The notes beneath the pieces were generated by a model. It was not told the DNA's origin. It saw only the letters and a list, made by a program, of their open reading frames with translations, and ran no database searches. This document shows, piece after piece, positions 9,049-17,908 of a stretch of DNA of 64,000 nt (within the stretch, counting starts at the first letter, position 1; each line of letters begins with the position of its first letter). The DNA lies in NCBI RefSeq assembly GCF_014656435.1, contig NZ_BNCK01000007.1:62001-126000 (forward strand), read 5' to 3'. The position numbers and the translations under genes are program-made. The stretch is from Thalassotalea marina (GTDB lineage Bacteria > Pseudomonadota > Gammaproteobacteria > Enterobacterales > Alteromonadaceae).

Positions 9049-10455
9049 TTAGTAAGTAAAATCCAGTTTACAACTAGGTACTAGTGTACTCGTCATACCA
9101 TAAAGCGATACACGTTCATTACGCTGCGTACCACAAATATCTAGCCCAAGCTCAAATTCGAAACCCTTGGGGACGGGTAACACATTATCATCAAGCGCAA
9201 TGAAGTTTCCGCTGGCTGGATTTATATAACGGTTTTCTACTTCAGAGTTTAAAAGCATCGCTGAAACCACACTGCCAACATTGTTATGCTCAACAACAAT
9301 TGCACCATTTTTTGCAAAAACTCTACCGTCATAAACGTTAAATAATAAGGTGGTGGAAGACTGTTCGAACGCAATATCCATACCTCGAGTCTTATACAAT
9401 ACATTGTTGTTTATAATGGAGTTTTTACCTTTGTTTACATATATACCTACATCATTTGGGCAATGGGCAATTAAGTTGTTTCTAATAGTTGAATCACTCT
9501 GTTCAACCGCACAACTACCGTCTCGGCAAAATTTATTGCCAGTGCCACCACCGCCAATTGAAATTCCAACACGCTGACCTCCAGAGAATAACCATTCGCA
9601 AAAGACCACATTGCGCTCTGCAACATTTCCCTGGCCATTGCCTTTAAAAAACATGGCATAACTTACATGGTCACCTTTAGCTTTGGTGAAATCTGAGATG
9701 AAGTTTTGTCTAACAAGCCAATCGTTGGCGGCAACAATATCAATCGCGGTAACAGGAGAAGCAGTTTTTCGAGCCCTGGAATAAATAAATGCATTGTGTT
9801 TAATAAGGCCTTTGTCAGGATAATCACCATTAGCCTGGTTCACTTTGATCGGGGAGTTAAAATCTAGAAACACGTTGTTTTCTATATGGGTATTACTACC
9901 TTGGCCAACGACATGCAGAGCGTGTTCACATTTATAATCTTGTTCACACACACCTCTAAACTGGATATTGCCAATACGCCAGTGAGGATGAGCAATTAAT
10001 AGCCCTTCTTTTAGATCAAATTCAAAAGTAACATCGCCTATATGACTAGCCATGATAACAATTGGCTGACTAGGAGTTCCTGAATTTTTAGTATTTAAAC
10101 TGTGCCCTGTAAATCGGTAGGTACCAGGTAACACATGGATAGTTTCACCCGCTTTTGCCTTGTTGAGCGCAGCAATCACTTCCTTTTCGCTATTTACGTA
10201 CAAGGTATTGTTGTGGGTCGGACTCCATTGTATTGGCGCTTTAGGACCCACAGGTTTGTCAAACCAGAATTGAGCTGAAGGTACATTGGGATTTAACAGC
10301 TTTGTTTCTAGTAATTCAGATTGCCATTTTTTATAGGGTTTGATATTAACCGCTTCGCTAAAAGGCTTTTGAAAATAATACTGAAAAAATAAAGCGCCTG
10401 AACATGTCAGCAAAACTAAACATAGAATGAAATAAATGAATAATTTTGCTTTCAT
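9049..10455 (-). CDS. Membrane-anchored right-handed beta-helix protein (polysaccharide lyase-like)
   Basis: A 468-residue protein with an N-terminal hydrophobic anchor (about residues 4-26), then a region beginning near residue 85 with EKEVIAALNKAKAGETIHVL and GTYRF, the entry signature of chondroitinase-B/PL6-type and related parallel beta-helix proteins. The central part has the recurring short N- and I-rich turns expected of a beta-helix (for example IENNVFLDFN, IRNNLIAHC, INNNVLYK). Catalytic residues of PL6 were not identified, so it may be a lyase, an epimerase-like modifier or a polymer-binding helix. It lies 13 bases after the flippase gene in the same operon, suggesting it works on the newly exported polymer in the periplasm. 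A lipobox was considered (Cys18) but the preceding residues LLT fit poorly. Confidence 0.7.
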   Translation of the reverse strand: MKAKLFIYFILCLVLLTCSGALFFQYYFQKPFSEAVNIKPYKKWQSELLETKLLNPNVPSAQFWFDKPVGPKAPIQWSPTHNNTLYVNSEKEVIAALNKAKAGETIHVLPGTYRFTGHSLNTKNSGTPSQPIVIMASHIGDVTFEFDLKEGLLIAHPHWRIGNIQFRGVCEQDYKCEHALHVVGQGSNTHIENNVFLDFNSPIKVNQANGDYPDKGLIKHNAFIYSRARKTASPVTAIDIVAANDWLVRQNFISDFTKAKGDHVSYAMFFKGNGQGNVAERNVVFCEWLFSGGQRVGISIGGGGTGNKFCRDGSCAVEQSDSTIRNNLIAHCPNDVGIYVNKGKNSIINNNVLYKTRGMDIAFEQSSTTLLFNVYDGRVFAKNGAIVVEHNNVGSVVSAMLLNSEVENRYINPASGNFIALDDNVLPVPKGFEFELGLDICGTQRNERVSLYGMTSTLVPSCKLDFTY

Positions 10456-10468
10456 GCGGATCCTTTTA

Positions 10469-11896
10469 TCACGATTTAAGTTTTTTGATCGTTTGAATTA
10501 CTTCTTTATCCAATACCAATAACGTGACAGCATAAGTCACTGCACCAGCGATAATGGCAGATATTAATGTTACTAGACTGCTATCTCCCATAAAAGAGAT
10601 AACTTGTAATGTGCAGACCACCATCAAAATGCCAGAAATAATAGGCTTAAAGATGGCCGCTAAAAAGTCTTGTACTTTAACGTTCAAATAGCCAAGGCTT
10701 CGTCCCATCATCCAGACAAAAAACAGTAAGTAAGCAATGCTCCAGGCTAATGCAGCCCCTGCTATTCCCCAGTTGACACCAACAGCAATGCTTGGTGGTA
10801 TCAGCAAACATAATACAAATAGGTTCTTTGTATTAAATTTCGGATTACCAAGGCCAGCGATTGCCGAATGTGTCGCTAATTGGAAAATGCGAAATGGCAT
10901 AGCTAACGCAAGTAACTGAAAAACAACCACCGCACCAAGCCATTTTTCACCTAATAAAATACCAATAATAAGCTCCGCTACTGCCGCCATTCCCCAAAAA
11001 ATAGGGAAAACCAATATCGATAAAATTCGGTTACTTTGCACAAAATAATAAGCGACCGAGTTAGGTTCATTTTTTATTTGCGCATAACCTGAATAGCTAA
11101 TTTGGTTTAACGTCGCAGCGGTCTTCTCCAGTGGTAAATTAGCAAGCTGGCTACCAACGGAATAGGTTCCAAGTGGAGCAATACCCAGTGCCTTACCAAT
11201 AATAAAAGTGTCTGCTTTTAAGAAGATAAAATTCAACGTTCGATTAATAATGGTAAACATACCGAAGTTGAAATAGGTTCTAAAATCTGAAAAATCAAAG
11301 GTGATGGCGACTTTCTGTCTGACTTGCGCGTTAATTAATACGGCAAAAATTATCATGCTGAAAAAAGCCCCTAATGGAATCGACCAATACTGAAAGCCAT
11401 TTAGTGCAAACGTTAAACTAATCGCGGCATTAGATAGTGCCATCACTAACTGGATCAAAGATAACGGTTTGAATTTCATGTCACGTTTTAAGATGCCAGA
11501 AGGAACCACTGTAAATGCAATGGTTAATACATTGACACTCAACAATTGCACAACTTGTTCAAGATTAGGTGCATCAAACCATTGGGCAACCGCGCCTGCG
11601 CTGCTAAAAATAATAATGAACAACAACAGGTTTACCAACAAGGAAATAGTAAACACTTGATTGCAAAGCTTGGTGTCATGTTCTTTCTTTTGCACAATAA
11701 CATCAGAAAAACCGCTGATGCCAAGCGCCATGGCTAAACTAATAATAGCCGTTGCTAACTCGATGATCCCAAAATCATTTGGCGTTAAAATCCTGATAAC
11801 AAAAAATGTCGAAATCCACGAGAATAGCTGCGATGCACCTTTAGCAAAAAGTGACCATTTAACGCCAGAAACAACTTGGCTTTTAATAGTTGACAT
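10469..11896 (-). CDS. Wzx/WzxC-like polysaccharide flippase (MOP superfamily)
   Basis: A 475-residue integral membrane protein of the polysaccharide transporter branch of the MOP superfamily. It opens with SQVVSGVKWSLFAKGASQLF and FFVIRILTPNDFGI, which are close to the start of WzxC/TuaB-type flippases, and has about 12-14 hydrophobic segments. The family flips lipid-linked oligosaccharide repeat units across the inner membrane. Its ATG overlaps the stop of the upstream gene by one base (TAATG), so translation is likely coupled. With the O-antigen-ligase-like protein and the Wza/Wzz-type proteins elsewhere in the locus, it implies a Wzx/Wzy-type pathway. Confidence 0.88.
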   Translation of the reverse strand: MSTIKSQVVSGVKWSLFAKGASQLFSWISTFFVIRILTPNDFGIIELATAIISLAMALGISGFSDVIVQKKEHDTKLCNQVFTISLLVNLLLFIIIFSSAGAVAQWFDAPNLEQVVQLLSVNVLTIAFTVVPSGILKRDMKFKPLSLIQLVMALSNAAISLTFALNGFQYWSIPLGAFFSMIIFAVLINAQVRQKVAITFDFSDFRTYFNFGMFTIINRTLNFIFLKADTFIIGKALGIAPLGTYSVGSQLANLPLEKTAATLNQISYSGYAQIKNEPNSVAYYFVQSNRILSILVFPIFWGMAAVAELIIGILLGEKWLGAVVVFQLLALAMPFRIFQLATHSAIAGLGNPKFNTKNLFVLCLLIPPSIAVGVNWGIAGAALAWSIAYLLFFVWMMGRSLGYLNVKVQDFLAAIFKPIISGILMVVCTLQVISFMGDSSLVTLISAIIAGAVTYAVTLLVLDKEVIQTIKKLKS

Positions 11897-12891
11897 TAAA
11901 TGTTCTCAGAATTATCCAATACAGAAAAAACCGCATTAATATTGAATCGCTCGATATTAACTGACCAGTCAATTGAACCACTTTTAAAATTATATTTTAC
12001 AATTCTTGTCGGTTCAGCATTGGCTGTACCAGCGCCTGTTTTTTCTTTTACCCAGCTTAGATAATCTGAGAATTTACTTGTTCTCATGCGACTAAAACCA
12101 ACAATGGCTTCATCTTTGTTTAACATTAATAAACTGCGACACCAGCCTAAATTCTTTTTGTGTGGATTTTCAATCTGGTTTAAGTCTCGCTCCATTATTT
12201 TTTCGCCGCTGGCAATATTAAAACCAACGATAAAACCGTTAACCGTCGTGAAGTACACTTCATCTCCCAGAACATAGCCGTCATGGGGACCACCAACGGC
12301 GATATCAAACCTTTTATCAGTGACTAAACTAATGGCATCTTTCTGTTTAAAACGTGTGACAAAATACTCACCTTGATACTCAAAACAGAAGTTAGGATGC
12401 GACTCGTGAGGCTTTGTCGTTAGTACTTGACGATAGTCTTGCTCTTTTGAGAACTTATGCCAAATATCTTGGCCTAACACCGGATACTCTTTAAGTACAT
12501 TGCCATCAAGATCCAATTCAAACACTGCATCTAAACCGGTCGCACAAACAAGCAATGAACCACTCTCGGTTAGCCTGGCATGATGTACATCATTAAAACA
12601 TGGTAACGAGATACGATTTTTTAACTGATATGTTTTAATATCGTATAGCAGCACTTCTGTTTGTGTCGTTGCTACCAACATACCTTGTTGAATTTCTGCC
12701 GACTTAAACAAAACAGAACAATCAGGCATCGGTGGTCTGAATTCTTCTGGTGTAAAATAATTGATGACTTCTTTACACTCACCCGTTTTAACATCACACA
12801 CTAAGGCTAGTGCACTTTGAAAACCAGTCCATTCATTTTTCGAAGAGCTCTTTTCAGCTCCTCCAGTAAGTAAAAGAGACGTTATACTCAT
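11896..12891 (-). CDS. Uncharacterised cytoplasmic beta-propeller-like protein
   Basis: A 331-residue protein with no signal peptide or membrane segment. The sequence has repeated beta-rich units of roughly 40-50 residues typical of a propeller: VLLYDIKTYQLKNRISLP, AVFELDLDGNVLKEYPV, FIVGFNIASGEKIMER and RIVKYNFKSGSIDWSV. These 'display value ... as a function of' units recall WD40/PQQ-like or glycan-biosynthesis-associated propellers. Several histidines and a cysteine in CFNDVHHARL are noticeable, but no catalytic motif is recognised. It lies between a GT4 gene (27 bases before the ATG of this gene's downstream neighbour in transcript order is not the case; the GT4 gene is upstream by 27 bases) and the flippase gene, with one-base overlap to the latter. 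A role in the polysaccharide pathway is inferred only from this operon position. Confidence 0.55.
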   Translation of the reverse strand: MSITSLLLTGGAEKSSSKNEWTGFQSALALVCDVKTGECKEVINYFTPEEFRPPMPDCSVLFKSAEIQQGMLVATTQTEVLLYDIKTYQLKNRISLPCFNDVHHARLTESGSLLVCATGLDAVFELDLDGNVLKEYPVLGQDIWHKFSKEQDYRQVLTTKPHESHPNFCFEYQGEYFVTRFKQKDAISLVTDKRFDIAVGGPHDGYVLGDEVYFTTVNGFIVGFNIASGEKIMERDLNQIENPHKKNLGWCRSLLMLNKDEAIVGFSRMRTSKFSDYLSWVKEKTGAGTANAEPTRIVKYNFKSGSIDWSVNIERFNINAVFSVLDNSENI

Positions 12892-12918
12892 GTCAGTTCC
12901 TGCTAGGAAATTTTTAAA

Positions 12919-14124
12919 TCAAACACAGCTATCGAGTAGCTGTGCCAGCTCTTGTGTTCTTTCTCTGCGCTCTAATTTCTTGGTATCACGCACATAACGG
13001 ATTTTTTCAGTAAAAGCACTTGCTAAAAATACTGCTATTTCTGTTGGTTCTTCAGAGCTTAATACTCCTGGGTACGCTTTCACTAAAACATCCGTTGCGC
13101 TGTTATTTGGCGTAATAACCACTATGGGTAAATCGGTATTAAGATACTCATATATTTTTCCGGGTATTTGATTATCAAAAACCTGCCCTTGAATCACCAC
13201 CAAAACATCTGCATTAAGCATTGCCTGCAAACATTGTTGGTACGGCTGTTGAGGTTTAAACTCTACAGCCTGTGAAATTTCATATTGCTCAGCACGCACT
13301 TTATTAAATTGCTGATTGTGCGCACCGAGTAAATTCAACTTAACCTTGTCAAAATCGTTACCTAATTTAGCTTTAAGCAATTTCAATGCATCAAATAACA
13401 CTTGAGGTTGCCTTCCTGTCTCGTACAGAGATCCCCCATGAAAAAGTACAAATTTGTCATTTTCTAAGGTTCTTGAAAGCGCTTCTAGGTTTTTGCTATC
13501 AAAGCCATTTTCAATAACTGCACTCTTTTCCAAAACCCTTTCGCCATAGATATCGGCATAAAGCGACAATGCATTGTTGGTAACAAAAACAAGCTTAGTT
13601 GCATTTTTAACCACTAATTTATCGAAAAATCGTGCTGCTTTAGACTTATGGTAAACCAGTTCATCGTAATAGCATTGAAGTGGATCGCGATAATCAGCTA
13701 TCCAAGGCAATTTCGTTAATTTGTTTAATACATAACCAATAATGTGTGAAGTCATTACTGGATAAGTCGACCATAAACACTTTATGTCATATTGCTTGAT
13801 TAAAGACATGGCTTTAGGCACAGCGGTAAAAGACCATCCCCAATAACGATCAGGCTTCTTAGTAAACTCAAAATGACGTCCACGAAACGCCAAATGTCTA
13901 CTTGCATCTAAACAAAATGTTCTTTCTACAATAATGTCATTTTCAAGTTGATTACTATGATCAACAAAATCTCCATGAGTCGACTCATTCACGGTTAGTA
14001 CCACAGGCTTCCAGCCAAAAGTTGACAGAAAGCGAGCAAACTTCAACGTACGCTCAACGCCAGATCCGCCCCTAGGAGGGAAATCAAACGCAATCATCAG
14101 AATATGTTGAGGTACCTTAGCCAT
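12919..14124 (-). CDS. GT4-like glycosyltransferase
   Basis: A 401-residue glycosyltransferase of the GT-B fold. The N-terminus reads HILMIAFDFPPRGGSGVERT, the acceptor-side glycine-rich loop of GT4 enzymes, and the C-terminal half contains LFHGGSLYETGRQP and QIPGKIYEYLNTDLPIVVI, the nucleotide-sugar-binding half. The frame is open for 43 more codons upstream, but the ATG at 14122-14124 was chosen because the glycine-rich loop then starts near residue 13 and the start overlaps the stop of the upstream deacetylase gene by 8 bases, a common translational-coupling arrangement. It probably adds one sugar of the exopolysaccharide repeat at the cytoplasmic membrane face; donor and acceptor are unknown. 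Confidence 0.8.
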   Translation of the reverse strand: MAKVPQHILMIAFDFPPRGGSGVERTLKFARFLSTFGWKPVVLTVNESTHGDFVDHSNQLENDIIVERTFCLDASRHLAFRGRHFEFTKKPDRYWGWSFTAVPKAMSLIKQYDIKCLWSTYPVMTSHIIGYVLNKLTKLPWIADYRDPLQCYYDELVYHKSKAARFFDKLVVKNATKLVFVTNNALSLYADIYGERVLEKSAVIENGFDSKNLEALSRTLENDKFVLFHGGSLYETGRQPQVLFDALKLLKAKLGNDFDKVKLNLLGAHNQQFNKVRAEQYEISQAVEFKPQQPYQQCLQAMLNADVLVVIQGQVFDNQIPGKIYEYLNTDLPIVVITPNNSATDVLVKAYPGVLSSEEPTEIAVFLASAFTEKIRYVRDTKKLERRERTQELAQLLDSCV

Positions 14125-15079
14125 ATTTTTTACACGAATGTCTAACAAGTCTAAATGCAAAACGATAAACGTTTTTGTCCCATGGGGTAAAACGTGGAAT
14201 AGCAAATCTGTTGCTATCAGGGCTAAAGTGCCCCCAGGTTGTACTAAACCCACTTTCGAACCCTAACTTCTTCAACATTGACTCATGTTTGCCGTTAAAA
14301 TCTCGACCAACCATACCGTTAGGATAAGCAAAATGCTTGATACTACTATCGGTAATGTTTTCTAAAATTTCTTTGGATTTTTTGATTTCAGTAATGCAAA
14401 CCTGCTCATCTTCAACCGCTAAAATAGGATGTGAATGGGTATGGGCGCCAATAATCATACCGGCATTGGCAATTGCTCTGATTTTATCTTCGGTTAAGAA
14501 ATCGTAGTCAGTAAATTCCGTTTTACATTGCTCATTAAGTAAAGCGATAAACTGAGATCTTTCATGCAATTTCTTGTATTTACATTTAACAAGAATTTTT
14601 TCAAATGCGATGAGTTTACTTGCATCATCACCAATAAAAATTTCTTCGCCATCAATATGAATCGACTGTTGTTCAGTTAACAACAAGGCATTGGCAATTT
14701 TATCGTTCCACAAACCGCCTTGTTCAATACCTTCTGTTGTGATGAAAAATGCGCCTGGCAGTTTTAATTCATCCAATATAGGTGTAATAACTGAATAACA
14801 ATCTTCATAGCCGTCATCAACGGTAAGTGCAATTGTGTAAGGTTTAAGCTCATCATTAACACGAGCATTTAATAGCTCATCGATCGAGACTACATTGAAG
14901 TGCTTTTTTAATAAACGCATTTTATCGCGAAACTCTAAAATGCCGACTTCTTCTTGCCCAAACAAGGAATTGTTATCTGAAACTCGATGGAAAGTAAGAA
15001 TAGTAGCTCTTCCCAAAGACTTGTGGGAAACCGCTTTACTGAACACTCCAAACAGCCAACGCTCCAAATTTTGACTCAT
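14117..15079 (-). CDS. Polysaccharide deacetylase family protein (NodB-like)
   Basis: A 320-residue NodB-homology protein. Motif 1 is LTVDDGYEDCYSV with the catalytic and metal Asp pair, motif 2 is GAHTHSHPIL with the two metal-binding histidines, and FAYPNG is a later motif. No signal peptide is visible, so it may act on a lipid-linked intermediate on the cytoplasmic side or be tethered in another way. Family enzymes remove N- or O-acetyl groups from sugars. It is the second deacetylase in this operon; the other (26913-27758) belongs to a different, exosortase-locus-specific subfamily. It follows the ligase/polymerase gene by 14 bases and its last codons overlap the following GT4 start. Confidence 0.85.
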   Translation of the reverse strand: MSQNLERWLFGVFSKAVSHKSLGRATILTFHRVSDNNSLFGQEEVGILEFRDKMRLLKKHFNVVSIDELLNARVNDELKPYTIALTVDDGYEDCYSVITPILDELKLPGAFFITTEGIEQGGLWNDKIANALLLTEQQSIHIDGEEIFIGDDASKLIAFEKILVKCKYKKLHERSQFIALLNEQCKTEFTDYDFLTEDKIRAIANAGMIIGAHTHSHPILAVEDEQVCITEIKKSKEILENITDSSIKHFAYPNGMVGRDFNGKHESMLKKLGFESGFSTTWGHFSPDSNRFAIPRFTPWDKNVYRFAFRLVRHSCKKYG

Positions 15080-15093
15080 CTATTTACAATCCC

Positions 15094-16410
15094 TTATTTG
15101 GCGAATTGGGGTCGCTTCACGACCTTATTTGGGCTATCGACTACGCGATTAAGCAGTACATATGAGATACCAAACAATACAAACAATAAGTCGAAGTATA
15201 TTAAACTTACAGATGCGCCGGTAATACCATAAGCCACAATGGAAACTGACATCAGGGTAGCTAATTTTTCAGCCCACTCTATTCCTTGTTCACGTGCTAG
15301 TTTTGCAATTTTTCTCAAGCGAAAGAAGAAACTACTTAAAATCAACAGTACAACAATTAAACCTAGGTAGCCTAAATCACCCAACGTTTGGAAGTAGATA
15401 CTATGTGCCGCTTTAGGTTTAATCCTATCCTCCACTGGTGGCGTTTTTATCGGGCCAAAGTTGTCGATCTGGTGCTTATACGTCTCCCAAGCCAAAGGAT
15501 CTTGAGTGGCGTAAAAGCCGTTACCAAAAAAGTTATCATTAGCAATTTTAGTGGAAATCTTCCAAGCCCATAATCGTCCAATAAATGATCTATCATCAGA
15601 AGATGCACTTTCAATGGTATTCATTCTCGACGTCCACTCACTCGGTGCAAACTGTACAGCAATGGGAACAGTAATAACAAAGAGCATTGACCAAATAAAC
15701 TTACGATTTGATTTGAGGAAAAAGTACAAGGTTAAAATGGTTAAACCGATAAACCCACCACGAGAATAACTGCCTATAATCGCCACCAAATTTAAAATAA
15801 ATAAGCCAATCAAACCTTGTTTAAGCAATTTATGTTTAGTTTGCCCTATTAGGTAAATAAGTAATGGTAAGCCCATATTTATTGCGACAACTAAGTCATT
15901 TCTATCACCCAACACGTGACCCGCATGACCTGCAACTCGGTGACCACCGCCTGACAAAATAAATTTAACAGCTTCCATCCCTGCATATGCCGAAATTGAC
16001 AGCACAATAGCCCAAATCAAGGTATCGATGTGCAGTTTTTTCTCGATAATAAGAATAACCGCAATATAAAGTAGAAGAATCTTAGACACGTCAAAAAACT
16101 TTGACCAAACAAATTCCTTCAGTAGTGATTGGGTCGTTATTGTACTGATTAAGGCAATCACCCAAAATATGGCAATTAATACTGAAATGCCATCGAGCCG
16201 CAGTTTGGCTTTGTTCTTATAAAAGATATAACCAACAAAAGTAAGAATGGCGACGGTAAAGTTAATGCGTAAAGACGAGGAAAACCCCCAGGCCCAACCT
16301 GCAGGAAACGCCATGGCAACCCATATCCATGCACAAACACCGATAAAAGGCCTTCTTAGCGCAAAGAATACTAAAAAGACGAAAAGAATCAGAACGGCAA
16401 TATCACGCAT
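15094..16410 (-). CDS. Exosortase A-associated O-antigen ligase/polymerase-like protein
   Basis: A 438-residue polytopic membrane protein with at least ten hydrophobic segments and a large loop (about residues 270-345), the architecture of the Wzy/WaaL family. The N-terminus (RDIAVLILFVFLVFFALRRP ... AWIWVAMAFPAGWAWGF) matches my memory of the exosortase A-associated putative O-glycosylation ligase family (TIGR03097 type). Conserved features include HVLGDRNDLV in mid-protein and SYSRGGFIGL, the latter the typical arginine-containing segment of ligases. It either polymerises the repeat unit or transfers glycan to an acceptor, possibly sorted proteins; sequence alone cannot decide. A 45-codon small gene ends 2 bases before its ATG. 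Confidence 0.85.
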   Translation of the reverse strand: MRDIAVLILFVFLVFFALRRPFIGVCAWIWVAMAFPAGWAWGFSSSLRINFTVAILTFVGYIFYKNKAKLRLDGISVLIAIFWVIALISTITTQSLLKEFVWSKFFDVSKILLLYIAVILIIEKKLHIDTLIWAIVLSISAYAGMEAVKFILSGGGHRVAGHAGHVLGDRNDLVVAINMGLPLLIYLIGQTKHKLLKQGLIGLFILNLVAIIGSYSRGGFIGLTILTLYFFLKSNRKFIWSMLFVITVPIAVQFAPSEWTSRMNTIESASSDDRSFIGRLWAWKISTKIANDNFFGNGFYATQDPLAWETYKHQIDNFGPIKTPPVEDRIKPKAAHSIYFQTLGDLGYLGLIVVLLILSSFFFRLRKIAKLAREQGIEWAEKLATLMSVSIVAYGITGASVSLIYFDLLFVLFGISYVLLNRVVDSPNKVVKRPQFAK

Positions 16411-16412
16411 TG

Positions 16413-16550
16413 TTATCTAAACCTGTTTTTTTTGCGTCTTGAATGTTGATTATTATCTGAAGAGTCTGTTTCAGAGTCTTGTTTTACTGCCCAGTGAAAC
16501 AAGTAAATCAAACATACGATATCAGCAATGTAAAATAACGAATCAATCAC
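16413..16550 (-). CDS. 45-residue single-span membrane peptide (short gene in exosortase operon)
   Basis: The 141-base gap between the CapK-like gene and the ligase gene is filled by one in-frame reading frame on the operon strand: GTG at 16548-16550, stop TAA at 16413-16415. It encodes 45 residues, starting MIDSLFYIADIVCLIYLFHW and ending in a charged tail with RRKKNRFR. Residues about 4-22 form one membrane segment, followed by an acidic/polar stretch and a basic C-terminus. The GTG begins one base after the previous stop, AAGG lies about 9 bases upstream, and the stop is 2 bases before the next ATG, so the spacing is exactly what a real operon gene would show. No known domain is recognised. 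A role as a small partner of a membrane enzyme (ligase, exosortase or transferase) is a guess. Confidence 0.65.
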   Translation of the reverse strand: MIDSLFYIADIVCLIYLFHWAVKQDSETDSSDNNQHSRRKKNRFR

Positions 16551-16551
16551 G

Positions 16552-17895
16552 CTATGACACCTTACTGATTACATATCGGAACTTGCCTGACTTTTCGGCT
16601 TCAATTTTCTCAACAACTTCCAGTTCAATTTCCACGTCATCACCTAAACGTTTTTTGAATCCCGTAATGATTTCTTCTTTTAGCGCGCTTGGTAACTCTT
16701 TTTCGGTTGGCACAATTTGAATACGAGTGAGTAACTTAGATTCTTGAATAATTTTAAATTCATTAATCCCCTGCAACTCACGTAACACGTAAATTAAGGC
16801 TAAACCATGCATAACGGTGCCGTCTTGGGCGACAACAAAATCTGTTGTTCTACCTTCAATATCCATCAAACAAGGTAGTCCTCGTCCACAGCTGCACGGC
16901 TGGGGATCTATTGCCGCGACATCGCCAGTACGGTAACGAATAAACGGAAAATCTGACGTAGCTAAATGCGTTACTACAATTTCCCCCTTTTCACCATCAG
17001 GGACAGGGTTGCCTTCTTTATCAATGATTTCAATAACAATATCTTCGGCACTGATATGCATTTTGCCGCCTGGGCATTGATGGGCAATAAAACCAGCATC
17101 GCGACCGCCATAACCATTAGCCACTGGTGCGCCAAATGTTGATTCGATGGTCTCACGTTGATAAGGATATAAACGCTCTGACGTAACAAAGACAACTTTA
17201 ATGCCTAAGTCATCGAGCTTTATATTGTGCTCATCAGCCGTTTTCGCTATTAAACTAAACACAGAAGGGTAACCAAATAACATTTTTGGTTTTTGGTTTT
17301 TGATTTGCTCAATAAAGCCTAGCAGTTTGCTTTCGTCCATATCGAATGCGGGCACAAGTGTAGAACGAAACAACTTATCTCGTATCAATCTGACCTTATC
17401 CTGCGCACCAAGCTCAATCGGCGAGCCCCAAGCAACTATTTCAGTATCACCAATATCGACGTCCCACCAGCGAGTTGCACGCCATTTTTCAGCAACATCA
17501 TGACTGACTCGTTCATTGCCCAATAAAAAGGTTAACGGTGTTCCACTCGAGCCGCCTGTCGTAAAGGGACTAGTAGGACCAGCACAGTTTGACTTCATTG
17601 ATTCAAAGTTTTGTTTGATGGTTGCTTTATCTAAAAAAGGCAGCTGCTGCAAATCTTCAACTGATTGAATAGCATCTGGCGATAAGCCAAGTGAACTAAA
17701 TACCCCTTGGTAATAAGGCACGTGTTTAACGGCATTAGCAATAAAAGATTGTAAACGCTGCTGCTGCCGCGCTAACAGCTCATCTTTAGACAACCATTGA
17801 GATTGCTCCAGCGACTTTTTAATCGCAACCGTGTCATGCTTCTTCAGTTTTTCATGAAGCGGAAATAAGAATGAACTGACTAGTTTTGTATACAT
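16552..17895 (-). CDS. CapK/PaaK-like adenylate-forming enzyme
   Basis: A 447-residue member of the phenylacetate-CoA ligase-like (CapK, COG1541-type) family. The AMP-binding P-loop TTGGSSGTPL lies near residue 112, GYGGRDAGF and RYRTGDVAA mark the adenylate-forming core, and a Cys-rich CSCGRGLPC segment near 330 fits the metal-binding loop of this family. Such proteins are common in capsule and exosortase loci, where their acyl substrate is mostly unknown; they may activate an amino acid or carboxylic acid for attachment to the polymer. It starts with ATG preceded by GGAATC, 13 bases after the upstream GT4 stop. Confidence 0.82.
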   Translation of the reverse strand: MYTKLVSSFLFPLHEKLKKHDTVAIKKSLEQSQWLSKDELLARQQQRLQSFIANAVKHVPYYQGVFSSLGLSPDAIQSVEDLQQLPFLDKATIKQNFESMKSNCAGPTSPFTTGGSSGTPLTFLLGNERVSHDVAEKWRATRWWDVDIGDTEIVAWGSPIELGAQDKVRLIRDKLFRSTLVPAFDMDESKLLGFIEQIKNQKPKMLFGYPSVFSLIAKTADEHNIKLDDLGIKVVFVTSERLYPYQRETIESTFGAPVANGYGGRDAGFIAHQCPGGKMHISAEDIVIEIIDKEGNPVPDGEKGEIVVTHLATSDFPFIRYRTGDVAAIDPQPCSCGRGLPCLMDIEGRTTDFVVAQDGTVMHGLALIYVLRELQGINEFKIIQESKLLTRIQIVPTEKELPSALKEEIITGFKKRLGDDVEIELEVVEKIEAEKSGKFRYVISKVS

Positions 17896-17908
17896 CGTGT
17901 GATTCCAG

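Noticed and set aside
9049-10455. Lipoprotein assignment for the beta-helix protein (Cys18)
   Set aside because: The residues before the cysteine (LLT) do not fit the lipobox rule for the -1 position; a signal anchor is more likely.
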